Shown: positions 51,781 to 62,591 of the stretch, one piece after another
Numbering within the stretch: position 1 is the stretch's first letter
Layout of the letters: each line of letters opens with the position of its first letter
NCBI GenBank assembly: GCA_903813345.2
Contig: CAIIXF020000006.1
Location: 4,917,096-4,981,095, forward strand
DNA from: Owenia fusiformis
Taxonomy: Eukaryota; Annelida; Polychaeta; Sabellida; Oweniidae
Direction: 5' to 3'
Length of the DNA stretch: 64,000 bases
Notes under the pieces: generated by a model
Database searches by the model: none
What the model was told of the DNA's origin: nothing
The model's input: the letters and a program-made list of their open reading frames with translations, nothing else
Translations under genes and position numbers: made by a program

Positions 51781-51901
51781 ACAACATAATTATGTGTAAA
51801 CAACTAACCTAATTACCAATAGCAATACATACAGTATTTTAACGATTGCAAGTATTTTCTCTGATACTTTTAATTGATATATTTTTAATCATTCTTTCGC
51901 A

Positions 51902-52138
51902 GACTGTTTGGAACAAGTACATGTAGCAAATATTAAACATTTTGGCAATTTCATGGCGCCTTTTGAAAATATAAATCAGTTACAGGCAATGCTAATCGAC
52001 GCATTGATCCTAACTGAAGGAAATGCATATCATGATAAGAAAAAGAAAGGCGTTTCAAGGATAAAACGTGCAATAAACTTTGAAAACACTGATACATCAG
52101 GCCTATTTATATATTTATTTTGTATTAGCTTAATATAA
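51902..52138 (+). CDS. Possible orphan exon of unknown protein inside the CACTG element
   Basis: A 79-codon open stretch follows an acceptor-like TTCTTTCGCAG and reads CLEQVHVANIKHFGNFMAPF, then INQLQAMLIDALILTEGN and a basic segment. The composition looks protein-like, but I recognise no family. It could be a transposase remnant, a captured host exon, or chance. Confidence 0.25.
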   Translation, partial: DCLEQVHVANIKHFGNFMAPFENINQLQAMLIDALILTEGNAYHDKKKKGVSRIKRAINFENTDTSGLFIYLFCISLI

Positions 52139-52139
52139 A

Positions 52140-55100
52140 GATAACCTTACTTTTCGATGAGTATTTGGATTTCGGAGTAATTTGTTTCAAGTTAAGTCAA
52201 TACAAATTTTTGCCGACTTAACTTGTAATATATGATAAATGAGGGGCATTTTAATACACAATTGGGCAAAACAAGCATATTCAATCGAATGTACCATTCT
52301 CTCTGCTGTTCTTTCCCAGCCTATCCATAAACAGACAGGTACAAGTTCCCATAGTTTTCGCAACATCTAATTCTATGATCAATTGCTAGACACAGCAAAT
52401 ATACTAATTAATTGTCTGATTGTGATTCGGGAACGTAGGGTTTTTACATAAACAGGATACTTGGCTGTACATAGCCCGAGAACACCGGATTGACCCCCCC
52501 CCCCCCCAATCGACGCCTAGGCGCTGCTTATGTTTTAATAAGAAACATTCCCTTGTAAAGAATTATCGGGATATAAATTGATACAAGGTCAAGTATTCTG
52601 CCCCTTTTGTGTGATAAAAATATGTATTTAATTGGTGCTTTAACTTTTTGAACAAAGAAATGAAATAATCGCACTGAATGTCTCAACATAAATCAGTGAT
52701 GTTTAATTAATAAAGTCAATCTACGCACTTCATGGACATGGACGGGGGGGGGGGGGGTGTGAGTTACCCATTCTAAAATGGTTAAATTTTGTATTAAAGA
52801 GTAATCAATAGGTCGTGAACTCCGATTGATAACCAACTGTAGCATACTACTTAATTTGTTTGACTATTGATATTAAAAAGGAGTGAATTTATGATATTCA
52901 TAGAGGTACATTGTATTGGTATTAATATAATAATGATATTGGGGACCATAAACCACTTTGTTTCGCAAGTAGCTTTAGGATCGCGGTTTTATCTTCACAT
53001 GTTGCCCTTTGTGCAATTCGAAAATGAAATATTTTAATCTATAATTTATATATCATTTGCAAAATAAATGTAATTAAGAGACATGGGGGAGGGGGGGGGG
53101 GGTTAACGGCCAGAATTTGGAATGAATTTGGGAATTTCAAGGATTGGTTCACTGGAGTCGATACACACACCTGCATAACAATCGGAGACAAAACTGACTT
53201 AATCTGATATGATAACAAAAGATTAATAACTTAGTCTATGTTTTTGTTTTTATAATTGCGGAAGTGTACCAAAACCACCTTGATTACAGAAGATATCGTC
53301 TAGGCTTTAGATTTAATGAATAGATTTTTTGCCCTAGTCTCATTTAATAAAACAGGCTATTTGCGTATTTAATTAATATTTGTGACAAAATAAATCAGTT
53401 AGACTCAAAATCAAAACGAATTTCTCCATTATAGCCCCCCTTGCAACTGTCCCGAGTCTGCATCTGTTTTTCATGCTTCCGATCCACCTTTGGGATAGAG
53501 AGAATAGATGTAGATTTGTAATTTGGGGGGGGGGTGGCATTAAATGTGTTCTCATACAAACTAAAATAAACCCCAAAAAGCCATATCAAATGTCCAAACA
53601 CAAGACCAATGCCATGTCAAACATTCCAATATAGAACCAATGCCGTACCCCCGGGTACCAAATATCCAGAATATAAGACCAAGGCCATTCGAAATATCGA
53701 ATGCCCCGAGAAGAAGGTAGATCTTTGAGTAAAATGGTCATAAACAACCTCAAATGAAGGATATGTGTAACAACTAGACCAATGCCCCGGGACCAATGCC
53801 GTACCACAATTGAGGGGTAACATATTTTCCACACCGATTCTTATACCAGAAAATGGAAAAATCTGTCTTAAAATGTGGGTCCATTGGCTTGACATACCAA
53901 ATGTAAAAAAGGTACCCCACCTGAGCCGAGTGTGAACCCCCGGGGTGAATGGTGAACACACGGGGCAAGGAATTCTTCGATTTTGATTCAAATAATTTTT
54001 TTTATAAAATTCATACTCATGTTAATAGCGGACGCCTTGGCCAAATAATCGTTCAAATCATGCACTTTCCAAGTGATTTTGTAGCAAAATTGTGATAATA
54101 TATGAACCCTTGGAATTATTCAAAGACGGACCCCCGCCAGCCCATCCCCCATTCTTACCTATGCTAAACACTAAGATAAACATATAGAATGGTATCTTAC
54201 ACTTTTTTCTAAATGTTGATATCCAAAAACCATATCTTTTTGGTTTATCAACACATACCGCTCACAATATAACAAGTATACAGATTGTAACATAGGTAAG
54301 CGAATTGGGGAAAATTACAATCCCTTTGATCAAATTATTATAAGATTTAATCTCCAGCTGAGGTGCAATCAAAATGTTGATACACATAATTAGCAGTCAG
54401 AAAGATGCTCTTACCACTGTAGTTTTCAAGATTTCATATTGGACTTTCCGCATAATGATAAAATGTTGACGATATAGTTTTCGATAAAACCCCAGGGCCG
54501 CAGCCAGCTTTCAGTCGGGTGGAGGGGTGATGCAATCACCAAAATATTTTAGGTTTTCAGTCGGGGGGTGCGATCGTGACATAAATGAGGCAAAAAATAT
54601 TTGTTTTGAATTTTTACGAAAATGATGCAACTTCCTTCAAACCTGAGCTAGAAGCTTCAAACAAAAAATCAATTTAATGCTCTTTTCTTCCTCTACCTTA
54701 TGGTACCTTTTATTGCTTGTAGGAGAGGGTGCGAACCCACCGCTTCTCCTCGTTACGCTTATAAACCCAATAACGTATTCCCAAGGAATCGACTTTATTA
54801 ATTTATATGTGAAAAATGAGCTTGCATGTACAAATTGCATCGTATGCAAACCTTCCCCTGACCGACCCGGTCATGTTTATGTCTTTTGAATGATGTCTAC
54901 CCCTTGATGCATGCATCCTTTAATAAGTGGTGTTAAGAATATTGGTGTAGGCCCTGGTGAAGGGATATGTCATAAAGATTTCACGTTATCGCGATATACA
55001 TGTAGCAGCGTCCCCTTTGTCTTTATCCTTCCAAACGCAAACGGCAGATAAGAGGGGTTCTTACTGATTGATCTGATGCTTAATAAGCCACTTACAAGAT

Positions 55101-55140
55101 ACAGTTTTAAATATTGATATTGTGTAAAGTTTTAACACAT
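52140..55140. other. Interior of the CACTG element, poly-G/C tracts, no supported gene
   Basis: Homopolymer tracts: C14 near 52495, G runs near 52744, 53088 and 53525. At 53590-53960 the words ACCAATGCCRTACC and ACCAATGCC recur irregularly and create overlapping minus-strand frames without any family. A segment at 54490-54590 (CAGCCAGCTTTCAGTCGGG...) is also repeat-like. Confidence 0.5.
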
Positions 55141-55145
55141 AGGCG

Positions 55146-55197
55146 TAACCAGGGGGGGGGGTGCGATTCGTGAATGATCGCACCCCCCCCCCCCCTG
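55146..55197. repeat. Poly-G / poly-C hairpin
   Basis: A run of G followed by TGCGATTCG is matched after a few bases by ATCGCA and a run of C: GGGGTGCGAT against ATCGCACCCC. Intrastrand pairing would give a stem of 16 or more bp. Confidence 0.85.
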
Positions 55198-55264
55198 CTT
55201 AACCAATAGAGAAGGAAGAAGAAAGGAGCTTTGAATGGCTTTCATTTGAAACTTCTAGTTCTAT

Positions 55265-55440
55265 TTTGAAGGAATTTGCAATGTCTGGTTCACATTTGCT
55301 CAAATTCATCGTCCGGCCTCCGGCCGATTGAGTATTTTGTTTAAAATTGTTTTCATGTTTGAAAAAACACTCAATCGGCCGGCCCCTGGCCGATGAATCG
55401 GAGCAAATATGACCCAGGCATATGAGGGGCAACATTTTAG
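55265..55440. repeat. Long inverted repeat with CGGCCGATTGAGT core
   Basis: The left arm contains TTTGCTCAAATTCATCG and TCCGGCCGATTGAGT. The right arm contains ACTCAATCGGCCGG and CGATGAATCGGAGCAAAT. Arms of about 60 bp surround an AT-rich spacer (TTGTTTAAAATTGTTTTC). The minus-strand frame at 55199-55567 overlaps it. Confidence 0.8.
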
Positions 55441-55799
55441 ATATAGTATTGTTTGAAATCCTGGGAAAATGCACTCCCCCAATTTTGCAAATCTGGTCTG
55501 CGGTGCTAATGAACCCTCTAATTTGTTTTCGTTTACATGAGCAACTAACAGATATGTTTATTCTCATTCTGTCTCAGCTTGATTTTAATTAAATTTTACC
55601 CCCACCCTTCGAACGTCTTTGTCTCCCTCATTTTTGCAACCCTACATTCAGTTTCTTTTTAAACCAAATCAAGAAATATCCGTCCACATATCAGATATTA
55701 AACCAATAGTTGTTCATTATAAGAACAACCATATATTATATTTATAGATCATAAGCTATTTTTAATTTCAGCTATAAAATTAGCCCTCTCTCCCCTCCT

Positions 55800-55877
55800 C
55801 TATCTCTAGATACGCAGAGTTTCTAGACCGGCTAAGCACGTCTAAAAATTACTAGAAATTCCACAATTTATACAGTG
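55800..55877. repeat. Internal third CACTG-type terminus
   Basis: TCTCTAGATACGCAGAGTTT, then CACGTCTAAAAATTACTAG and AAATTCCACAATTTATACAGTG, resembles the right end of the insertion (motif cluster followed by a TIR ending CAGTG). The insertion may thus be two related elements or contain an old internal end. Confidence 0.6.
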
Positions 55878-55879
55878 AT

Positions 55880-58240
55880 ATGGATTTCATGTTTCTATTG
55901 AATCCCTTATTTTGAAGTCTAGCTAAATAATCGAGTTTGATTTTAAACGTTTTCGGGGATCCGGGCAGAACTCAGGATATAGTACTTGAGTACATTTGCA
56001 TTCAAAATAATTCAAAATTCAAAATTGCAAATATCATGGAAGTTGATTGCAATTATGTTCGATGATCGTCAACATGAAAGAACAATATGTCTGAATAATT
56101 AGCTATTAAACATCTTTATCAAAACTTTCCTACACTTTTAAATGTTGATCTTGTCAAAGAGTACTCTCCATCTGAGATTCAGATGTAGATCGAAAATCAA
56201 ATTGATTTCAAAGGTATTTATAGATGGTTTACATGAGGGGTTCTGTCCGGGTGGTGTATTCCTTTCATAACAAAGAGTTGTTTTGCTTCCGGGGTCCTAA
56301 ATTATTCAATTTTAAATAGTAACTAATAAGATTAAACAGATCAAAAAGACTCGGGGCACTGCCGTCGCCCCATCATGATCAATACAGGTGACAATAAGCG
56401 ACACATGTTTCAGCGTCATGATAGTAAACCATGACATCTCAAATCTTCCCAGCCCTTGATTTTTGAGATCTTTCATCCCAGCTCATATTTCATCTAATGA
56501 TCCCTTTCGCGGTTCGCTCTTTGAATCAGAACGTTCGCAAATATGTCCTGAAAAAGCACTCAAAAAGGACAAAATTTGATTGGTCAATATTTTCCCACTA
56601 TGCATTTCGCGTAGCTATTTGCGTGACCCGAAAGTTCTAAATCAAACTAATTACGCAATTTTGTTTTTACACCCGCACGCTAAATAAAACAATGACACCA
56701 TCGGAAGTATTCTTCTTTGTCATTGCTTTAATAGTCAGTATACCGAGTTAAATCAATAAAAGATTGTACAATGAACAACAAAATTCGGAAACGAGTACTA
56801 TAGATTTGCTTTCGGGCCACTGAACAGATTGACCTAGATAATAGCGACGCGTCTTCTTTGGTCTACTGCTCAGTTGTTTGTGGGTTTTCAACGTAACTCT
56901 ATAATGTAATTTGAAGATGAATACTTTTATTCAGTTGTTGCATCGATGTTGCAGTTTGTAGTGCGGTAAGATTGGCATGAAAGTATTGAAAGTCGAATGG
57001 AATTGTTTTTTCCAATATGGCGACTAGTCAACTGATCACGTGACTTTCTCTTCCGGAATATTTTCTCACTTTTCAATCGTCGTTTTCACCACGCTATGAA
57101 TCAATACAATGGAAAAAAGTAGCTGTTATATTAAGATTAATAAGAGATCAATCGTTTCTAATAATTTTTTCTGTACTCTCGTACGGGAATATGAACGAAT
57201 ATATCGTTTGAAAAATAGGTGTGAAAATCCCCATGTTAAACCTATGAGGGAAAACAAGGAAGTATAAATTTGTTCCTCCGCGAACTGCATCATGGGAAAT
57301 ATTTTGACCTTATAAGGAAAGATTTTCGCGTCTCCTCTTTTGAAGAGGGAACAAAGATTTTGAGAATTGGGGTCATAAAACTTGTGTAACTGTGCCTGTT
57401 GCATCCTCGCTGGAAGAAGGATGTGCCTGTTGTTAAATACATGTACAATGCCTTACTACATTATGTAATGTATTGACATTAAGGTAGATGATTACATGAT
57501 AACAATCACACTTATTGACATTCATAACTCTTCCCATCTGATATGCTCAGATCACAGAATATGCTTCATTATATCAGAGCATGTTTCAGGCGTTTCAGAC
57601 CCATAGCCAGGATTTGCCAAGGGGTGGGTTACTTTTTTAAGAAATTCCAGGGGGAGTTTACTTTTGGCAATGTTAGTTCAAAAATGAGCAAAATAATTTA
57701 AAAGGTGCTCAGTATGGGGTTAAAAATGCAATTTTGGTCACGGAGGGGGGGGGGGGTCGCTAGAACCAATCTATCCCCCCTGTATTCGGGCCTGCATGTG
57801 CTATCTACATATTTGACAATTTGATTGACACGGTTCAAAGTGGACTTTGTTAATTATTCAAACTGTTTTAATATCTAGGAATATGCGTCCAAGTTAAAAT
57901 CACTCGAAATCAGGGTAGATAAACCTAAGAAAAACACATTTCTTGTTTTCATTTGATCTTTAACATGATCCTGTAAAAATGTCAGATTTAGCAAAATACA
58001 TAGGCGATCTCTATCTGCACACATCTACTCATTTCGACTAAGCTATTGCCTAAACTTACACGCATACTTTTAAATTAATTTTATTTTGATAATGATTTAA
58101 AAAACACAAATTATTATTAACACGAAATTAAAATGATTGTTATATTCCAATCCTAGTAAAGTATAATTAAGCGCGACTATAGGGCATAACAACATGTGGC
58201 CGGTCTAATTATACTGTTTGTTTTGATAAGGCTGTGCAAA
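55880..58240. other. Interior of the CACTG element, right part, no supported gene
   Basis: AAACCATGACATCTCAAATC near 56428 is shared with 19680. At 57004-57060 CCAATATGGCGACTAG, TCACGTGAC and CTTCCGGAA form a promoter-like cluster on the minus strand. CCATAGCCAGGATTTGCC at 57600 and a G run at 57745 match the style of other poly-G repeats here. Confidence 0.4.
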
Positions 58241-58249
58241 GAGATATCA

Positions 58250-58382
58250 AAACTCTTGACACGCTCTTTACACGCGAGGTCTTTGCACCTCTTGACACGT
58301 CTTGGAATCTCTAGATACGCGGAGTTCCTAGACTATCTTTGCACGTCTAGAAATTGCTTGGAATTTCACATTTGACGCAGTG
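58250..58382. repeat. Right subterminal motif cluster of the CACTG element
   Basis: ACTCTTGACACGCTCTTTAC, GGTCTTTGCACCTCTTGACA, TCTCTAGATACGCGG and CTTTGCACGTCTAGAAATTG match the words of the left cluster. Confidence 0.8.
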
Positions 58383-58453
58383 AATAGCTTGGAGAAGGGC
58401 GTTATTTCAGGCCGTTTCTTTTGGAGAGCTCGCTTCAGGTGGCGTTTAAGAAC

Positions 58454-58566
58454 CTGAAATGGAACAAGTTAATAAATATAAAATATTAATTTCATTTTAT
58501 TTTATTCAATATTCAAATTAATTACAAAAGTAATAAGTTGAATATGAAATATTCAATTGTACATAC
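58454..58566 (-). other. Spliceosomal-type intron inside the mariner transposase
   Basis: The donor GTATGT follows the codon ATG of EYYTM, and the acceptor CATTTCAG precedes GTTCTTAAACGC. Splicing is phase 0. The 113 nt contain in-frame stops if read through. Most mariner transposases are intronless. Confidence 0.75.
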
Positions 58567-59689
58567 CATTGTGTAGTACTCTTTGTTGACTTTTTGTCCT
58601 TCTGGAACTGCATGGATCAGGATCACACCGGTGATGTCTATAAAGATGATAAACATGACCTTTCCATCCGTCCGTTGAAGTTTGGATAGTGTCATCAATG
58701 CAGTTGGTGAGTTTTTGGTACGCCAGCCACTCCTCTCACGCTTACTCTCTGGCTGATAATAGCTTACATAAACTTCATCACAAGTTATGATTCTTTGGAG
58801 GAACGCATCTCCCTCCCTTTGATACGATTCCAGGAAGTGTGTAGCCACTTCAACTCTCCTGGCTTTTTGCGATGATGTTAACTCCTTTGGCACCCATCTG
58901 GCACATACCAATGTCATTTTCAATATGTCTTTAACAATGTGATGTGTTCTGCCAAGGCTTACATTAACCCGCTCACTAAGCTCTCTCAGGTTTATTCTTC
59001 TATCTTCATCCATGACTCCCTTGATTTCTTCAACCTTTTTCGGTTTCGTCACTGTGATTGGACGGCCTTTTCTTGGATCATCTCTGACTGTAGCCCTTCC
59101 TTTAGAAAATCTCTCATACCATTTATAAATAGTGCGCTCTTGGATCGAGTCCCTGCCATATATTCTCCATATCTGTTGAATTGTTTGTTGTCTGCTTTGC
59201 TCCCCTAATACACAAAATCGTATTGCAGCTCTTATCTGAGCAGATTCTTCATCTTTTGTCAAAGAAATGTTTTCATTTGCTTGATCAGCCATTTTGATCT
59301 CACTCAAGTGTGACTGGTGTGATGATGTCACACATATTACATATGATGATGTAACAATACAAATGTAATTGTGATGTCATACAACATGTTACCATAGCAA
59401 CAATAGGTGTTTCATTTAAAATGGAATCAAAATGAAAGAATAATGTGTTTGCATGAAAAGCTTTCTATAAGCACTAAACTTGGGATTCGCAGAGAAAAAT
59501 ATTGCCCCGCGTGACCAAAACATGGGTTACCATAGTAACCATAACTTTTGACCAATCACAACAAAGTAATTTATTTTTTGTGTTTCAATGAGTAGGTATT
59601 TTTTCTATGACTTGTGAAAATTTCAGAGAAAAACATTGAGAAATAAAAAAATGAGAGTGTTTTTGCATGAACTTATTGAACAACCTGGT

Positions 59690-62590
59690 ATATCCCAAAA
59701 AACAAAACAAAATAGATATATCCCAAAACCATGATCTAACGTGAAAAGAAACAATGTCTAACACCCCCCCCCCCCCCTCCAACCGAGAACCAATATCACA
59801 ATAGAGGACCAGAACACCAAGGAACAGTTCATTCATACTTATGTAATTACAATACATGTTGAAGAAAAATTGAATTAATTGATAGCCAATACTCATAGCA
59901 TCAAAAATAGTTGTAGATACTAGTACTCATAAAAGAGTATTCGGTCTCAAATGATGTGGGATAGATAAAATCCAGTCTCGAAGTACATAGGCAATTCAAA
60001 GGGTCAACATCCGTTCGCAAAGCACATATGCGGAATGATCACATTCATCTGGTTTTATTTTCCCGGGAATTTCGAACTTGCTGTTTCACGGTGGGGATTG
60101 TCATCACGTGACCTTCGTAATTGATGGTGTCTGAACAAGCTGTACGATTTTCTCGATTAAGCCAGATAAATGAATATTTTTCATATTTATATTTTGTTAA
60201 CAGCGTCATATTTCTCCCCACTTGTGTATGCTATCTCAGTCTTTCAAATGAACCTAAATTGACAAACAGAGGACGCATATTATTTGAGATATGACTGTTT
60301 TTCGTTTTCAAAAATGATGGTGTCTGAACAACTCTAAAATTTTCTATGATGGTGTCTGTGCAAATTTTTGAATACACGACATGGATACCAGTCTCCATGT
60401 TTCCATGTGTAATTGTTTATTATATTCTATGCATCCCTGTACTCTCGTATATTCAAGGCTTTGTATAAAAACCTAGTACCTCGTACCCACGTCCCGACCC
60501 ACGTACGTGGGGCATGATACAGTCTTTCAAGGGTTCAATTTTTTTAAATATAAGATCATTCAATCTTCGTCTATGCTGAATTGTAAATGCATTAGTGCAC
60601 GTCGAAAAAAGGCGAACGCATTCTGTTCGGACTTTTCATGCGAGTTTAGTTTTTATGGTTCCTTTATTTAAACAGTCTTAATAAACAGCATAAACAGGGC
60701 CTAAGCCAAAGCATTATTGGCCCTGTGGGTAACAGCATTTTAATTAACATAAAAGATGACTCTTCTGTTTGGAGAAATGAACTGATTGTTTTGACTCATC
60801 ATAAATACATGTTATTTTAGACAATTTCTATTATCTTACAAAGAAAATCTGTAAAAGATTTAAAAACTAGACCTTTAATAGAATTATTCAATGAAATGTC
60901 AACAAAGGCGAGTTCTGTATGTCACACAATTTGCTTTGAAATATGTGTATATGTCGAGCATTTTCTTCGAAATATTTTGTACCATTTTGGATGTTGACTA
61001 TACTCGTGCTACAAATGTACAAAGTGGATTAAGAATATAACTATACAATTGAATAATAACTCGAGGGAAATTGGTAACCTGCCTAGAATGTCAAGATAAG
61101 GCTGTCCCAAGGTTAAGAAGGAGCATTATACCCAGCTCATTTGAAAGAATAATTGACTTAACATCAGGATATCATAAAGTCGATACATGCTGATATCCAT
61201 ATGCTAAGTCAATGGAACCAAATAAAATAATAAAACAAAAAAAATGAAATGAAAATCAAAGGTTAAGGTCAAAATTGTCCTTTGCAACATTCTTTATCAT
61301 AATTTCACATTTTAAATTTTGTAAACGATGATTTTGCACGCAATAATCTTTTATTATCAGATATACACTGACTTGACCTGTACAAAGTCACTATGGCCTC
61401 AATAACACTTAGGATACACCTGAACACTATGCCATAATTAACGCCTTACTAAATACCATATTATATGTCATAATGGTCATGAATGACTTGGGGGCAGTTT
61501 TATATACTTGGTGTGACGGATCCTTTATCTATTAATGCTCGTTCACTAGAAGCAATATTCACTAAGATTGTCACGTTTTTCATTTGCTGGGGACTTCCAG
61601 GAAGTCGTCTTTAAGGTGTGACTATATTGCCACATTTAGGTTGCATTACAACCTTTTCTTTATGGGTGTACTACTCTCCCTGTCATCCAATTCGGAATAA
61701 CCATCCACAATTGAGCAAACAATTACACTTTCGCGTGTTGGGATGAATTTACGATCCCCGAGACTAAAATCATCGTTCCCCTTGCTGTGATTAAACAAAA
61801 TGAAGCACAGAATTCCATTTAGCAAATCCCCGACATATTAAAACCTAATTTAACATAGATTTTTCCTATTGGACGAGCCTTTGAATGGCGCTATTTTTAA
61901 AAAATTGATCGGATAATCCTTTAAAGCTTTTGTAATGTCCGGGGCTAAGGCCGTGGGTGGCGAATAAAATATAACATAAACCAAAGTTAAAATGTATAAA
62001 AAGTCTTTTTCAAATAAACTTAGTGTTCTCTATACAATCTCAAAGCAACAAGTAACAAACTATACAAGGGCCAACACCCCCTCTCAACTGAGTGAGTATG
62101 TTTTACCATATAAGGAATATAAAACAAAACAAAATGAACACAGCATGGACAGCAATAAAACAGGTTTGAAACAAAAGATAGCAGGTAAGGCATGGCAAAC
62201 AAGAGGATTAAAACATGATACAGTAGTAACCTAGGGACCGGTTATATTGAGAATAAGGGAACTATATAGGATTAATCAATATGAAAAGTGAGAAATATAA
62301 AATATGAAAATGGCCATGTTACATCCACTCGGACAACGTCTAAATGCGTCCCACATTTACCTTAAGTAGGTCATAAATACAAAATACATAAAGGATAAAG
62401 ATTTGTAGCAATTTAAAATTATGTGACACATCTGTATAAAAATGAGCATATTCCTCCCCTAATAGCATCCACAATGGTCAACATTATAAAGCAAGGTATA
62501 ACATAATTCTAAAGTATAAAATGTTGACTAGTTAAATGAAAAGCCATTGAAGTACCAAAAAACATATTAAGTAAAATCATTTTAGGCTTA
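59690..62590. other. Sequence right of the mariner, no supported gene
   Basis: AGGACCAGAACACCAAGG (59803) and the following ~130 bp match 30715-30850. A C run lies at 59764. TGTAATGTCCGGGGCTAAGG at 61931 looks like an LTR start, but no partner is in the window. The plus-strand frame at 61992-62234 has no recognisable family. Confidence 0.4.
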
Positions 62591-62591
62591 A

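Larger units (their letters stand above)
51545..58382. mobile_element. CACTG-ended DNA transposon (EnSpm/CACTA-like), non-autonomous, inserted in the mariner
   Basis: The left end CACTGCGTGAAATATGGGAT is inverted at the right (TTTCACATTTGACGCAGTG), an imperfect ~25-bp terminal repeat. Both sides are flanked by AAT (51542-51544 and 58383-58385), a 3-bp target duplication. Subterminal clusters of 8-10-bp words (CTTGACACG, CTTTACACG, CTTTGCACG, TCTAGACGTG) fill the first ~230 and last ~130 bp. CACTG/CACTA ends, 3-bp duplications and subterminal repeats together point to EnSpm/CACTA. No transposase is recognised in the 6.8 kb. Confidence 0.75.
51226..59331 (-). pseudogene. Mariner transposase, with one intron, split by an insertion
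   Basis: The enzyme cuts and pastes the element at TA sites. N-terminal part (59331-58567): paired-HTH DNA-binding domain (IQERTIYKWYERFSKGRATV, DDPRKGRPIT), signature WVPKELTSSQ, first catalytic Asp in ITCDEVY. A 113-nt GT-AG intron (58566-58454) follows EYYTM; the frame resumes VLKRHLKRALQKKRPEITPF. The C-terminal part (51541-51226) has HQDNAPCH with the second Asp and YSPDEAVLDFGVF with the third, 35 residues apart by my count. Apart from the insertion the frame is open. The start is probably MADQANENIS at 59292. Confidence 0.9.
50920..59688 (-). mobile_element. Mariner element with ~190-bp inverted repeats, interrupted by a 6.8-kb insertion
   Basis: Ends CCAGGTCGTTCAATAAGTTC and its inverted counterpart GAACTTATTGAACAACCTGG are flanked by TA (50918-50919 and 59689-59690), as expected for mariner. 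The inverted similarity extends about 190 bp inward (for example GGTTACTATGGTAACCCGTG near 51068 against CATGGGTTACCATAGTAACC near 59520). The transposase is on the minus strand and is split by the CACTG-ended insertion at 51545-58382. Confidence 0.93.

Noticed and set aside
53373-53991. Overlapping minus-strand frames up to 124 codons
   Set aside because: They overlap in several frames over degenerate repeats (ACCAATGCC words), have no recognisable family and lie inside the CACTG element.
55199-55567. 122-codon minus-strand frame
   Set aside because: It runs across a long inverted repeat and has no recognisable domain, so it is probably chance.
61640-61800. A ~40-codon minus-strand open stretch (NHSKGNDDFSLGDRKFIPTR...) as a possible 5' exon of the polycystin-like gene
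   Set aside because: It has an acceptor-like CACAG but no donor at a usable position and no REJ-type pattern.
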